In this document: one piece after another, positions 1-8,598 of the stretch
Position numbering within the stretch: position 1 is the stretch's first letter
Layout of the letters: each line of letters starts with the position of its first letter
Assembly (NCBI GenBank): GCA_015485335.1
Contig: WFTT01000066.1
Coordinates: forward strand, 1 to 47,815
Origin: Robiginitomaculum sp.
Lineage (GTDB): Bacteria > Pseudomonadota > Alphaproteobacteria > Caulobacterales > Maricaulaceae
DNA: 47,815 nucleotides
Reading direction: 5' to 3'
Position numbers and translations under genes: made by a program
Notes under the pieces: generated by a model
The model's database searches: none
What the model was told of the DNA's origin: nothing
The model's input: only the letters and a program-made list of their open reading frames with translations

Positions 1-329
1 AGCGGCGAGCTTTCGAACTCCCACACCTTTTCAATCTTCTCCACCGCCACACCGGCCCCTTCAGCATTATGGGCGGTATGGGCCATACAATACTGGCAAC
101 CCGCCGCCTGACTGGCGACCAGTGCAATCATCTGCTTCAGATCGGCCGGCAGGCGAGAACTGGGACCCAGCACCACAGAGGCCAGACCGGCAAAGGCTGT
201 GGCCAGCTCCGGCCACTCCCCCATTTGCAACATGCTGTTGGGCAAATAACCCGCAACATCCTCAACCAGTGTGAACAATGGCTCCAGCGCCGGCTGCTCC
301 TCTCGGGCCCTGACTTTCAATCTTCCCAT
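1..329 (-). CDS. Carboxymuconolactone decarboxylase/AhpD-family protein (partial)
   Basis: The gene runs off the left edge, so only the first ~109 residues are visible. It reads MGRLKVRAREEQPAL and carries the motif CQYCMAHTAHNAE, the CxxCxxxH redox/proton-relay signature of the carboxymuconolactone decarboxylase/AhpD fold (alkylhydroperoxidase-like). Preceding helices with an SRLP segment also fit the family. The ATG at 329 is chosen because GGAGA lies a few bases upstream. Such proteins are usually small cytoplasmic peroxidase-like enzymes; the substrate cannot be told. It lies 68 bp downstream of the muramidase gene on the same strand, so it could be co-transcribed with it, but it has no obvious role in murein catabolism. 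Confidence 0.8.
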   Translation of the reverse strand, partial: MGRLKVRAREEQPALEPLFTLVEDVAGYLPNSMLQMGEWPELATAFAGLASVVLGPSSRLPADLKQMIALVASQAAGCQYCMAHTAHNAEGAGVAVEKIEKVWEFESSP

Positions 330-397
330 CTCAGCATCTCCGCATAAGTAAGCCCCGCCTTCTCGCGCAGCTCTGGTCCTGTTGATAAATTCACTCA

Positions 398-1600
398 CTA
401 ATCCGTATATAGTAGATAAGGTGCCCGACGTTTTTTGAAACGATCAAGTCCCTTTTGCCAACTGGCACGAATTTCCTCTGCGGTTTTGCCGGCCTGGACC
501 TGTTTTCTGAAACGGTCCGTTCCCATCAGTTTGTCCAACCAGCCCGGGCGGTCCAAAAACGGTGCCTCCAGTGCCTTGGCGCGCGTATACCAGTCAATAA
601 ATATCTCTATCCTCAACCCCTCAATCTGCGCCTGCCGTAAATCCTGTCCATAAAGCGTCTTGCCTTCCAGCTTGGGGTGCAAAGACGCCCCGGGAATCGG
701 ATGAGGGGTAAAGATCATGTTCCCATAGGCCTTTTGCGCACCACCCAGCACCTGAAAGGGAAGATCCGTTCCACGACCAACACTGATCGCGGTTGCCTCG
801 AACAAAGCCAAGGAAGGATACAGACGAATGGATTGTGCATTGGGAAGGTTGGGCGATGGTGCTACCGGCACCTCATACGTGGTGGAACGGGTATATTGCG
901 CCACCGGGATTACCGTAAGATCACAATGCATGGCCTTGCCCAGCCACCCCTCGCCATTGATCATGCGCGCCAGCTCACCCAGGGTCATGCCATGCAAGAC
1001 CGGTATGGGATGCATACCGACAAAGCTCTGGAATGAAGGTTCCAGTATAGGTCCATCGATATAGGCGATGTTGGGGTTGGGACGGTCGAGCACCACCAAG
1101 GGAATATGATAGCGCGCACAGCTTTGCATGACATAATGAAGTGAGCTTAGATACGTATAAAACCGCACCCCCACATCCTGTATGTCAAATACCAAGACAT
1201 CCAGATTTTTCATATCATGTTTAGAGGGCGCCTTCTTGTCACCATAGAGGGAAACAATAGGAAGAGCGCGCCGCGCATCCATCTCGTCCGCAAGGACAGC
1301 ACCGGCGTCCGCGGTGCCAAACACCCCATGCTCGAGCGCAAATAGTGCGCCCACCTCAATGCCCTCTGCAAGAAGAACATCGACCAGATATTGCTCCCCC
1401 ACCCGCGAACTCTGATTGACGATCAAGCCGGTCCGCTTGCCGGCAAGGGCCTGATAAACAAGATCATGCCTCTCTGCGCCGGGAAGAGGCCCGGCCCTGT
1501 GTTGAGCCGCCCAAACGGGGGCTGCCATCCTCATCATGGCAAGGCTTGCCATTATCCAGCACAAGACAACACGACGCACAGGTCGCGCCTGCCCGGACAT
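398..1600 (-). CDS. namZ: NamZ-like exo-beta-N-acetylmuramidase (DUF1343, GH171)
   Basis: This is a DUF1343-family protein. The characterised member, Bacillus subtilis NamZ, removes single MurNAc residues from the non-reducing end of peptidoglycan chains. Conserved stretches seen: GKRTGLIVNQSSRV near the N-terminus, ALEHGVFG, IVSLYG, then DVLVFDIQDVGVRFYTYLSS, VLDRPNPN, DGPILEPSFQSFVGMHPIPV, HGMTLGELA and APSPNLPN. A hydrophobic signal peptide ending near AAPVWAAQ predicts export. I start at the ATG at 1600, which gives a normal Arg-rich n-region; a TTG at 1636, directly after the stop of the upstream amidase gene, is the alternative. It is the second gene of an amidase-muramidase operon, which fits stepwise periplasmic digestion: peptide removed first, then the naked glycan trimmed. 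Confidence 0.87.
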   Translation of the reverse strand: MSGQARPVRRVVLCWIMASLAMMRMAAPVWAAQHRAGPLPGAERHDLVYQALAGKRTGLIVNQSSRVGEQYLVDVLLAEGIEVGALFALEHGVFGTADAGAVLADEMDARRALPIVSLYGDKKAPSKHDMKNLDVLVFDIQDVGVRFYTYLSSLHYVMQSCARYHIPLVVLDRPNPNIAYIDGPILEPSFQSFVGMHPIPVLHGMTLGELARMINGEGWLGKAMHCDLTVIPVAQYTRSTTYEVPVAPSPNLPNAQSIRLYPSLALFEATAISVGRGTDLPFQVLGGAQKAYGNMIFTPHPIPGASLHPKLEGKTLYGQDLRQAQIEGLRIEIFIDWYTRAKALEAPFLDRPGWLDKLMGTDRFRKQVQAGKTAEEIRASWQKGLDRFKKRRAPYLLYTD

Positions 1601-1636
1601 GGGGTTAACAGTGAGATATCGCTTTGGGGTACTCAA

Positions 1637-2599
1637 TTACGGTAAATCGGTTTGGGTGGGTTCATCCACTACCAATAGCGCATCCAGTTGATCACGACGA
1701 TATTTTTCGATCAGGGCAAACAGGATGGCGGTACTGTCCAAAGTTGGCTCGCTGGTAACTTCAGATGGCCTGAAATGCAGCTGGAATGCCCGCAATACAT
1801 TGCGGGTTTGCTCGTCCAGCTCTCCCGTAGGCTCAATTTTATAACCATAGGCCCCTAGTGCTTTTTGCACATTGATCAACGGCATGGGGTTTTGGCGAAA
1901 CATTTCCCAATACTTCACCACGGTGTCATCATCAAACCAAGCACCGATCCCCAGTTTATACAAGCGTTGCCAGGGAAAGCGCGGGCCCGGGTCGATTTTA
2001 CGATCCGGCGCTATGTCTGAGTGCCCGATGATATTTATAGGTTTGATCTCCGGGTGTCGTTGCAAGATATCCCGCAAAAGCTCGATAAGCACTTCCATCT
2101 GGGTTTCAGGAAAATCCGGATAGAAACATATCCGCTTTGCCAACGCCTCTTCCTCACCATCACTCATCATATCAATGACCGCATTGCCATGGGTGCAATA
2201 GGTTTGGTTGACCACTTCTATGCCTATGGACTGATCATTCAGGCCGCTTTTGCCAGCCCAATAGCTGCGCCCCGCATGCCAGGCCCGCTCAGTTTCCGGC
2301 ACCAGCTTGTAAACCTCGAGCGTGTCATTTGTATACGTTTCATCGCTGGGGTCTGGCACCAGATAGTGCGAACTGACAGGCCTGGATGAAGCCTTTGTCA
2401 GGATATTGACTGATTCCTCAAAATTCGAAGATGTATGGTGAATAACAATGATACTCACACGGCTATTGAAATTTTCCGAGGGCAGATAAATTTCTTCCTG
2501 CGTGGTGATGCACGAGGAGAGGAACAACACGCCAATCAACATAAAAACATTGCCTATGGCCATATTTTTATAAGAAGGTGAGGAGAAAAAACGATCCAT
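1637..2599 (-). CDS. AmiD-like N-acetylmuramoyl-L-alanine amidase lipoprotein
   Basis: A zinc amidase (Amidase_2/AmpD fold) that cuts the bond between MurNAc and L-alanine of the stem peptide. Zinc ligands by family alignment are H54 (VIHHTSS), H193 (IIGHSDIAPD) and D203 (KIDPGPRFPW); K201 and E128 (SIGIEVVN) match the catalytic positions, and AWHAGRS is the usual substrate-cleft motif. A lipobox LSSC with C30 makes it a lipoprotein. Residues about 235-290 (NVQKALGAYGYKIEPTGELD...AFQLHFRP) form a C-terminal peptidoglycan-binding domain as in E. coli AmiD. It is the first gene of the minus-strand operon and is divergent from the TonB receptor, sharing a 345-bp promoter gap. The downstream muramidase follows without a gap. 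Confidence 0.9.
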   Translation of the reverse strand: MDRFFSSPSYKNMAIGNVFMLIGVLFLSSCITTQEEIYLPSENFNSRVSIIVIHHTSSNFEESVNILTKASSRPVSSHYLVPDPSDETYTNDTLEVYKLVPETERAWHAGRSYWAGKSGLNDQSIGIEVVNQTYCTHGNAVIDMMSDGEEEALAKRICFYPDFPETQMEVLIELLRDILQRHPEIKPINIIGHSDIAPDRKIDPGPRFPWQRLYKLGIGAWFDDDTVVKYWEMFRQNPMPLINVQKALGAYGYKIEPTGELDEQTRNVLRAFQLHFRPSEVTSEPTLDSTAILFALIEKYRRDQLDALLVVDEPTQTDLP

Positions 2600-2776
2600 A
2601 GCTTAAGCCCTAATTCAATCCATAACCTTGTCGCGCTATGAGATCAGCCCCATCGCATTCCAGGCATATTCCCAAGAGGTATCTTCCCGTTTCCTGCCGA
2701 CAACACCCCTCTTCGGTGCGAAATTTTAATAAAAACCAGAATTATAGCAAGCTGGAAATTCAAGGACATCCCGCAT

Positions 2777-2794
2777 TGGTAATAAAATGGTATT
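2777..2794. promoter_or_regulatory. Putative NagR operator, tandem TGGTAAT-N4-TGGTATT
   Basis: Two near-identical heptamers start exactly 11 bp apart (2777 and 2788), in the AT-rich gap 2600-2944 between the divergent amidase operon and the TonB receptor gene. A further single TGGTATT lies at 2851. Just after it, TTGACT (2857) could serve as a -35 element for the receptor gene. The same 11-bp spaced pair occurs at 8548 and 20098. The binding factor is inferred, not shown. Nothing else is recognised in this gap. Confidence 0.6.
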
Positions 2795-2944
2795 ATTACA
2801 GTTTCTTATTTTTGTGGGCTTTTTGCCATATTTTTCAAAATAATACAAATTGGTATTTGACTCCTTCGCCAGATAGGCTGTACTTGTTCTATGTAGGTTT
2901 TATGACTGCTGCCGCGACGGCATTTATCAGGGGGAGGTCACCAG

Positions 2945-5917
2945 ATGGCTAGAAACTCAAAGAAATCATTCAAACTGAGACTGCACAGGAGTAACTTCCT
3001 GATGGGTACGGCACTGGCAGCCGGTCTGGCTGTGATCAGTGCACCGGCCTATGCCCAGCAGGCAGGTACGGTCAACGGCCAGGTTACCAATAGCAATGGC
3101 ACTGGCCTGGCCGGGGTTGCGATCGAGGCCACCAGCCCGGTTTTGCCACAGCCCAGAACAACGACTTCCGGGGCCAATGGGCGCTATTGGCTGCCTTTGC
3201 TGCCTCCCGGCGAATATATTCTGACCTTTAAAAGCCCAGATGGCAGCGTGGTTAAACGCGCCGCTTCGGTCCTGTTGCAACAAAAGATCAAAGTGAATGT
3301 GACCTTTGGCAATCAGGAAGATGCCATCGTGATCACTGGCACGAAGAATTACATCGATACCGGTCGGGCCAGTTTGAAGAATACGCTGAATACGGCAATG
3401 ATTGAAGGCGTGCCGATCGGGCAGGAATATCGTGACCTGCAAAAACTGATCCCCGGCGTCCAGTATAGTGAAGATAGCGTTCGCGGCCCCAGTGCCGGTG
3501 GTAGTGGTCAGGACAACAATTACCAGTTTGATGGCGTTGATGTAACGCTACCCTTGTTTGGCACGCTGAGCGCTGAACCTTCGACGCATGATATTGATCA
3601 AGTCTCCATCATACGCGGTGGTACGACAGCGCGTGGATTTAACCGCTCTGGTGGGTTTTCAATCAACACGATCAGCAAGCGCGGCACAAACGAGTTTCAT
3701 GGAGAAGCCAGCTATAAGGTGCAAGCTTCTGGACTGACCAGCAAACAAAAATCCGGCAGTGCCACACAGTTTCAGGAAGACCAGAAATGGATCACAGCCA
3801 GTCTGGGTGGCCCAATCATACAAGATAAACTGTTTGCCTATGGCTCATACTATCGCCCAACCGTTAGCCGGAAAAACGTTAGTAATGCCCTGGGTACGGT
3901 TCCCGATTTTAAGAGCACTCGCAATGAGTACTTTGGCAAGCTGACCTTTGCTCCGACAAGCAATATCCTGCTGGATGCCAGTTATCGGACTTCGGATCGC
4001 GCCTCCAGAAACCGGGGGGTTGGTCAATTTGCGGCCCCCTCGACCTCTCAGGGGGATGATGCCAGTCAGGACATTATCATTGTCGAAGGGTCATGGATAA
4101 TGGACGAGAAAAGTTCGTTCAGCTTCAAGTTTACGGACTTTCAAAACAATACGGCTTCACGGCCTGACAATCTTTTCAACCTGAATATTGGTCTTGGTGA
4201 TCCACTGAACATCAATGCCCTTGATCAACAGGGATTGTTTCTTGTGCCACAGCCCATTACCGGCGCAACGGCCTATAACTCCTTTATTCAGCCAATTATT
4301 GACCAATATGGTTTCGTAGGGGCCAATGGTGTACGCACCGGCGGTGGTACCATTGGTGGTGCCAGCACGATTAACCGCCAGGATTTTTCGCGCACCAGCT
4401 TTGAGGTTGCCTTTGACCGCACCTTTGAAACAGGTTCAATGACCCATGATGTGCATATTGGCTACCAATATCAGAGTATTGGCGAAGACCTGGCGCGCCT
4501 GTCCAACGGTTATGGCTTCATCACCGTTCCTGGCGGCAGAACCACGGCGTCTGATGGTGTAACCCCAGTGTTTTTCCAGGCTCGTGTCAGTGCGCTCAGT
4601 ATTGATGGACTGGCCAATGCCTCAGGGCCAGTACCAAAATCAATCAAGTCCAAAGCACGCCTGCAAAGCTTTGAGATCAATGACACCATTGAAAAAGGGA
4701 ACCTTACCTTCAATGTTGGCGTTTTGGTCAGCCAGGACGAGTTGTTTGGACAAGGGCTACGCAAAAAATCAGGTACGATCTCTGGTTTTGAAGTCGCACC
4801 CGGCCATCGCTATAAGATGAAGAAGATCAAGTGGAATGACATGATCCAACCTCGTCTCGGGGTGGAATGGCAACGTTCCCCGGTAACGTCTCTTTATGCC
4901 AATTATGCCCGCTCAAACCCTGCAGCGTCATCGCTGGCCCGGGCGGCAAGCTGGGATCGTAACATCCGCCGTAATGTCGATGTATCCTTCGATGCCAATG
5001 GTAATTTCATTGAGATTGATCCGGTTCGTTCTTCTTCTGGTAAAGTGTTCCAGGACAATATCAAACCCCGCAAAATTGATGAATATCTTTTGGGTTGGAA
5101 CCATGACGTGAGTGACGAACTTGTGGTTCGTGTACACACCCGGTATCGCCATGCAAAGCATTTCTGGGAAGATACCAACAACACGGCGCGTCTGTTTTCC
5201 AATGCGCCCCCCGAAATACAGGCCTTGGGACTGTATGTGCCTAACCTGAATGATATTCGGGCAGAAATTGGTGGCTCTTCCTATGTGATTGCCCAGCTCG
5301 ATAATGCTCATACCAACTATTACGAAGCCGGTTTTGAAGCTGAATATAATTCTGACAACTGGTCAGTGACGGCGTCTTATGTCTATTCACGCTTTACTGG
5401 TAATTTTGATCAGGACAACACCACCACAACGAATGATGCAAATACGTTCATTGGTTCATCCTTTATTGCCGATGGTCCCGGGCGTCAGCTCTGGGACAAC
5501 AGACAAGGCAGACTTAAAGGCGATCGTCCGCATCAATTTAAAGTCTATGGCTTTTATCGTCTGCCATGGAATGCCCAAGCCGGTGCATTCATGTCTTATC
5601 AGTCAGGGCAACCTTGGGAAGCCTGGGATGTAGAAGTTTATCGCTCCTTGACCCGCAGCCGTAGTGATACGAGCCGTTTTGCCGAACCTGCCGGCTCACG
5701 CAGAACCTCTTCGCACTTGCAGGTTGACCTGAACTACACCCAGGACTTTGTTGTCCTGAACGGTTATAACCTGCAATTCAGAGCAGACCTGTTTAATGCC
5801 CTGAATAGCCAGACCGGCTATAACATTCAGAACAAAGTCAACAGCGCCGGGTTTGGAACACCGCGCAGTTTCTTCCGCCCTCGCCGTCTGCAACTGACGG
5901 TTAAGGCCTCCTTCTAA
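2945..5917 (+). CDS. TonB-dependent receptor with N-terminal carboxypeptidase-regulatory-like domain
   Basis: A 990-residue outer-membrane active transporter, driven by TonB-ExbBD. Signal peptide residues 1-37 end at APAYAQQ. Residues about 40-110 (GTVNGQVTNSNGTGLAGVAIEA...LLPPGEYILTF) form a CarboxypepD_reg-like Ig domain. The plug follows from about 125 (VPIGQEYRDLQKLIPGVQYS, NNYQFDGVDVT, DIDQVSIIRGGTTARGF, GGFSINTISKRGTNEFHG). The rest is a long barrel with alternating aromatic strands, ending in ...QLTVKASF with the terminal Phe typical of outer-membrane proteins. The ATG at 2945 has a strong GGGAGG upstream. It is transcribed away from the murein amidase/muramidase operon and followed by a strong terminator. 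By context it imports peptidoglycan fragments or amino-sugar oligomers; the substrate is inferred. Confidence 0.92.
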   Translation: MARNSKKSFKLRLHRSNFLMGTALAAGLAVISAPAYAQQAGTVNGQVTNSNGTGLAGVAIEATSPVLPQPRTTTSGANGRYWLPLLPPGEYILTFKSPDGSVVKRAASVLLQQKIKVNVTFGNQEDAIVITGTKNYIDTGRASLKNTLNTAMIEGVPIGQEYRDLQKLIPGVQYSEDSVRGPSAGGSGQDNNYQFDGVDVTLPLFGTLSAEPSTHDIDQVSIIRGGTTARGFNRSGGFSINTISKRGTNEFHGEASYKVQASGLTSKQKSGSATQFQEDQKWITASLGGPIIQDKLFAYGSYYRPTVSRKNVSNALGTVPDFKSTRNEYFGKLTFAPTSNILLDASYRTSDRASRNRGVGQFAAPSTSQGDDASQDIIIVEGSWIMDEKSSFSFKFTDFQNNTASRPDNLFNLNIGLGDPLNINALDQQGLFLVPQPITGATAYNSFIQPIIDQYGFVGANGVRTGGGTIGGASTINRQDFSRTSFEVAFDRTFETGSMTHDVHIGYQYQSIGEDLARLSNGYGFITVPGGRTTASDGVTPVFFQARVSALSIDGLANASGPVPKSIKSKARLQSFEINDTIEKGNLTFNVGVLVSQDELFGQGLRKKSGTISGFEVAPGHRYKMKKIKWNDMIQPRLGVEWQRSPVTSLYANYARSNPAASSLARAASWDRNIRRNVDVSFDANGNFIEIDPVRSSSGKVFQDNIKPRKIDEYLLGWNHDVSDELVVRVHTRYRHAKHFWEDTNNTARLFSNAPPEIQALGLYVPNLNDIRAEIGGSSYVIAQLDNAHTNYYEAGFEAEYNSDNWSVTASYVYSRFTGNFDQDNTTTTNDANTFIGSSFIADGPGRQLWDNRQGRLKGDRPHQFKVYGFYRLPWNAQAGAFMSYQSGQPWEAWDVEVYRSLTRSRSDTSRFAEPAGSRRTSSHLQVDLNYTQDFVVLNGYNLQFRADLFNALNSQTGYNIQNKVNSAGFGTPRSFFRPRRLQLTVKASF

Positions 5918-5953
5918 CTTCGTTCCTCTCCACATAGTGTCGTGGTAAATTCT

Positions 5954-5988
5954 GCCCGGTCATCATTTTGATGACCGGGCTTTTTTTT
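5954..5988. terminator. Strong intrinsic terminator
   Basis: A perfect 12-bp stem (GCCCGGTCATCA, 5954-5965, paired with TGATGACCGGGC, 5969-5980), a 3-nt loop and eight T residues. It ends the TonB receptor transcript and could also stop leftward transcription from the kinase gene that ends at 6003. Confidence 0.95.
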
Positions 5989-6002
5989 CTAGTCTGTGTT
6001 GT

Positions 6003-6860
6003 TTATTGACCTTGGCGGGCCATTTGCAATGCCCCGTGCAGCGCATCGCCCAAGGGCGCAACCAGCATGGCACGCACATCCGGCGACAGCCAGGGCAAAA
6101 TCAAATCCGCCAATCCTCCTAACAAGGCACAACGGGGAATGCCGGCCTTGTAAAGCGCCCGGATCATCATTTCGATATGATGGCCCGCATGTTGGGTAAT
6201 CACCCGGCCATGATGGTCTCCCTCTTTGGCCGCCTGCGTTACCATCGGGGCCAGCGTCGCATAATCGGTGGCGGTGGCGGTATCCATCCAGCTGACCACC
6301 TGGTCCGTCTGGTTGTCATAACGGTGGAACAACGCCCGGGTCAGATCTGAATGCTCGCTGCGCCCATCGGCGGCGCGCAGGGTTTTGCGGATGGCCTGCA
6401 GGCCAATATAAGCCCCGCTGCCCTCGTCAGAAATCGGAAAGCCATAACCACCAACCTTGATATCACGACCAGCAACCTGGCCCAGGGCAATGCTGCCGGT
6501 GCCAATGATGACGATCCCCCCATCCTGTCCCCCATGAGCGCCGATATTGGCAATATACCCATCGGTATTGATAGTCACAGAAGCAAAGGGAAAGCCCTTT
6601 GCCAATAATGCTTCTTTGGCACCAATACGATTGATACCGGCAATCCCCATGCCGGCCCGAATGCGGGGGCTATCCGCCGGGCTCAACCCAGCGTCTGCCA
6701 TGGCCAGTTGATAGGCCTCTTCTATGGCGGCAAAAACCTTATCCGTGCCAATGCGGGCATTGGCCGGCCCGGCCTTGCCGTGCCCGATAATCGTACCCGC
6801 CTTGTCGGTCAGACGAGCCCTACACGTACTGCCACCGGCATCAATTCCCAGAAAAAACAT
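6003..6860 (-). CDS. nagK: BadF/BadG-type N-acetylglucosamine (possibly also MurNAc) kinase
   Basis: An ASKHA-fold sugar kinase of the BadF/BadG/BcrA/BcrD family, 285 residues. The phosphate-1 motif is FLGIDAGGSTCRARL at residues 3-17. IVIIGTGSIALGQ is the phosphate-2 region, GYGFPISDEGSGAYIGLQAI the family signature, and CALLGGLAD the adenosine motif. Family members phosphorylate GlcNAc at O-6; clostridial MurK of the same family acts on both MurNAc and GlcNAc. Because this locus encodes MurQ, which needs MurNAc-6-phosphate, and shows no PTS or AmgK-type kinase, a dual MurNAc/GlcNAc kinase is the simplest reading, but it is inference. It is co-transcribed with the TPR-sulfotransferase gene 17 bp upstream. 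Confidence 0.87.
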   Translation of the reverse strand: MFFLGIDAGGSTCRARLTDKAGTIIGHGKAGPANARIGTDKVFAAIEEAYQLAMADAGLSPADSPRIRAGMGIAGINRIGAKEALLAKGFPFASVTINTDGYIANIGAHGGQDGGIVIIGTGSIALGQVAGRDIKVGGYGFPISDEGSGAYIGLQAIRKTLRAADGRSEHSDLTRALFHRYDNQTDQVVSWMDTATATDYATLAPMVTQAAKEGDHHGRVITQHAGHHIEMMIRALYKAGIPRCALLGGLADLILPWLSPDVRAMLVAPLGDALHGALQMARQGQ

Positions 6861-6877
6861 AGATAGTCTACAGGCCC

Positions 6878-8440
6878 CTATTCCTCATCTGCCAACGCGC
6901 CAAGTACCGTTTTCAGGCGATCCAACCGATTGCCATAGCGTTTCCATCGGCCAATTGAATCGCCATGAAGGCGTTGCCTAACCTGAACCGAACTGGCCGT
7001 ATCAACGGCAGCGGCATTATCCTGAAACTGCAAACAGGCTGCCTCCCAGTCCAGCCCACAAAATGCCAACAGGCGACGGGTCTGGTTTTCCTGATCGCGG
7101 ATAATATCCTCATAGCGCACTTCCATAAAGCGATCGGCGGGCAAATGGGCACGCCAATGGGCCATCAGGGCATCAAATTCGCGGTAATAGACAGCCACGT
7201 CTTCCAGTGCGTAAGTGTAATTAAACGCCTCCTTGTGGGTCGCAAAAAGCTGTCGGTAATTGGATAGGCAACTGTCCATGGCACCGCGTCTGAGCGTTAT
7301 GATCCGCGCCTGGGGCAAGGCTTGGTGGATAAGGCCTGCATAAAGGAAATTATGGGGGGTTTTATCGGTCACCAGTTGAGTGCCATGCCCCAGCACCTTG
7401 ATTTGTTCCAGATAACGTTGACCAACCACCGCCAGATCGATGGATTGTGCCGCCCGCAAGGTTTCTGCATCGGTGATGGCCCGGCTGTCGGTTTTGCTGG
7501 TTTCCTTGATCAACCAGGCAAACAGCTCCAGCTCGCCGGCAGAGGTCACCGCAGAGTGCGACGAGAGAATACGGTCAAGCAAGGTCGTGCCAGTACGCGG
7601 CAGGCCAATTATAAATACCGGAAGGTTTTGCGCTTGTGTTGATGATGGTAGCGCGGTCTGTACAGAAAGCGCTTTAGCCGTCTCAAATAGTCTGGTATCC
7701 GCCTGTTGACGATAGCGAATTTGTGCCCGTTTGCCTTCCTTTGCCTTTTCCAACCAGTCAAAACTTTCTTCAAACCGCTCCAGATCTTCCAGGGTTTTGG
7801 CAATAGCATGCCCCAACAGCAACTGCCCCTCAACATCCCCTCTGGCACTATCAAAAAGTGGTTTTAGTGTATCCAGATAGTGGTTATCAGGGCGTTGGTG
7901 TTCCAGCGAGACCAGGGCGAACCAGGCCTGATAGAATTCTGGCCTGAGGGTGGTGGCCTCTTTATAGGCCGTTCTTGCTGTCTCAAAGTCGCCAGTAAAC
8001 TGGGCCGTCACCGCCAGATTAAAATGAAACTCGGCACGGCGGGGAGCTTTTCTGGTGGCCAGTTCGAACAGGGGAATGGCCAAGTCATGATAGCCTGAAC
8101 GGCTATAGACCAGCCCGATCATATCAGCCAGATGCGCATCTTCTATGCCAACCTTTACCATATGGTCGGCGCGGGTCCTGGCCGCCTCAAACTGGCCAAG
8201 ACTTGCTAACGCTCTGGCATGATAGGCCTGATAAGTCTGGTTGGATGGTTCCAGTTCGTTTGCCTTGGCCAAGAACTCCAATGCCTTGGTGTGTTGGCCG
8301 TATTCCGCAAGCACCAGGCCAATAAAGAAATAGGCCAGCGGATTTCTTTCATTCTCCTGCAGAGCTTGAACGGCACGCGCATAAACTTCGTCATAGTTTT
8401 TCGCGACCAAAAGCTTCATGCCTGAGGTAAATGTCAACAT
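6878..8440 (-). CDS. TPR-repeat sulfotransferase-like protein
   Basis: The N-terminal half (about residues 10-210) is a set of TPR helices, for example NPLAYFFIGLVLAEYGQHTK and RAEFHFNLAVTAQFTGDFE. The C-terminal half is a sulfotransferase domain: LPVFIIGLPRTGTTLLDRIL holds the P-loop-like 5'-phosphosulfate motif for PAPS, and ITLRRGAMDSCLSNYRQLF the 3'-phosphate region. No signal peptide is seen. I start at the ATG at 8440, which has GGGGG a few bases upstream; a GTG at 8452 is possible. It heads a two-gene operon with the amino-sugar kinase and is divergent from the deaminase/deacetylase genes across a gap holding the best operator pair. Proteins of this architecture are often seen near TonB receptors, but their acceptor substrate is unknown. 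Confidence 0.85.
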   Translation of the reverse strand: MLTFTSGMKLLVAKNYDEVYARAVQALQENERNPLAYFFIGLVLAEYGQHTKALEFLAKANELEPSNQTYQAYHARALASLGQFEAARTRADHMVKVGIEDAHLADMIGLVYSRSGYHDLAIPLFELATRKAPRRAEFHFNLAVTAQFTGDFETARTAYKEATTLRPEFYQAWFALVSLEHQRPDNHYLDTLKPLFDSARGDVEGQLLLGHAIAKTLEDLERFEESFDWLEKAKEGKRAQIRYRQQADTRLFETAKALSVQTALPSSTQAQNLPVFIIGLPRTGTTLLDRILSSHSAVTSAGELELFAWLIKETSKTDSRAITDAETLRAAQSIDLAVVGQRYLEQIKVLGHGTQLVTDKTPHNFLYAGLIHQALPQARIITLRRGAMDSCLSNYRQLFATHKEAFNYTYALEDVAVYYREFDALMAHWRAHLPADRFMEVRYEDIIRDQENQTRRLLAFCGLDWEAACLQFQDNAAAVDTASSVQVRQRLHGDSIGRWKRYGNRLDRLKTVLGALADEE

Positions 8441-8547
8441 ATCAGCCCCCACATGTGCCTATCCCTGCGCAAAAACCCGTATCCATGGCCATAGTGTTAC
8501 GTTCCCCAATACCGAATGACAATCGGGAAACCATATCAAAACCCAAT

Positions 8548-8565
8548 TGGTATTATAGTGGTATT
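8548..8565. promoter_or_regulatory. Putative NagR operator, perfect TGGTATT-N4-TGGTATT
   Basis: Two identical heptamers start at 8548 and 8559, separated by ATAG. They lie between the divergent sulfotransferase-kinase and deaminase-deacetylase operons, 34 bp before the likely start of the latter. This is the cleanest member of the set. From memory, the Xanthomonas NagR box was described as a direct repeat of this heptamer with 4-bp spacing; that should be checked. Confidence 0.72.
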
Positions 8566-8598
8566 GTATTAGGGGCCAAATTTGGTTATTGGTGCCAT

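Noticed and set aside
69-347. Plus-strand 92-codon frame at the left edge
   Set aside because: The minus strand here encodes a CxxCxxxH AhpD-family protein with SD and start, so the plus frame is a shadow.
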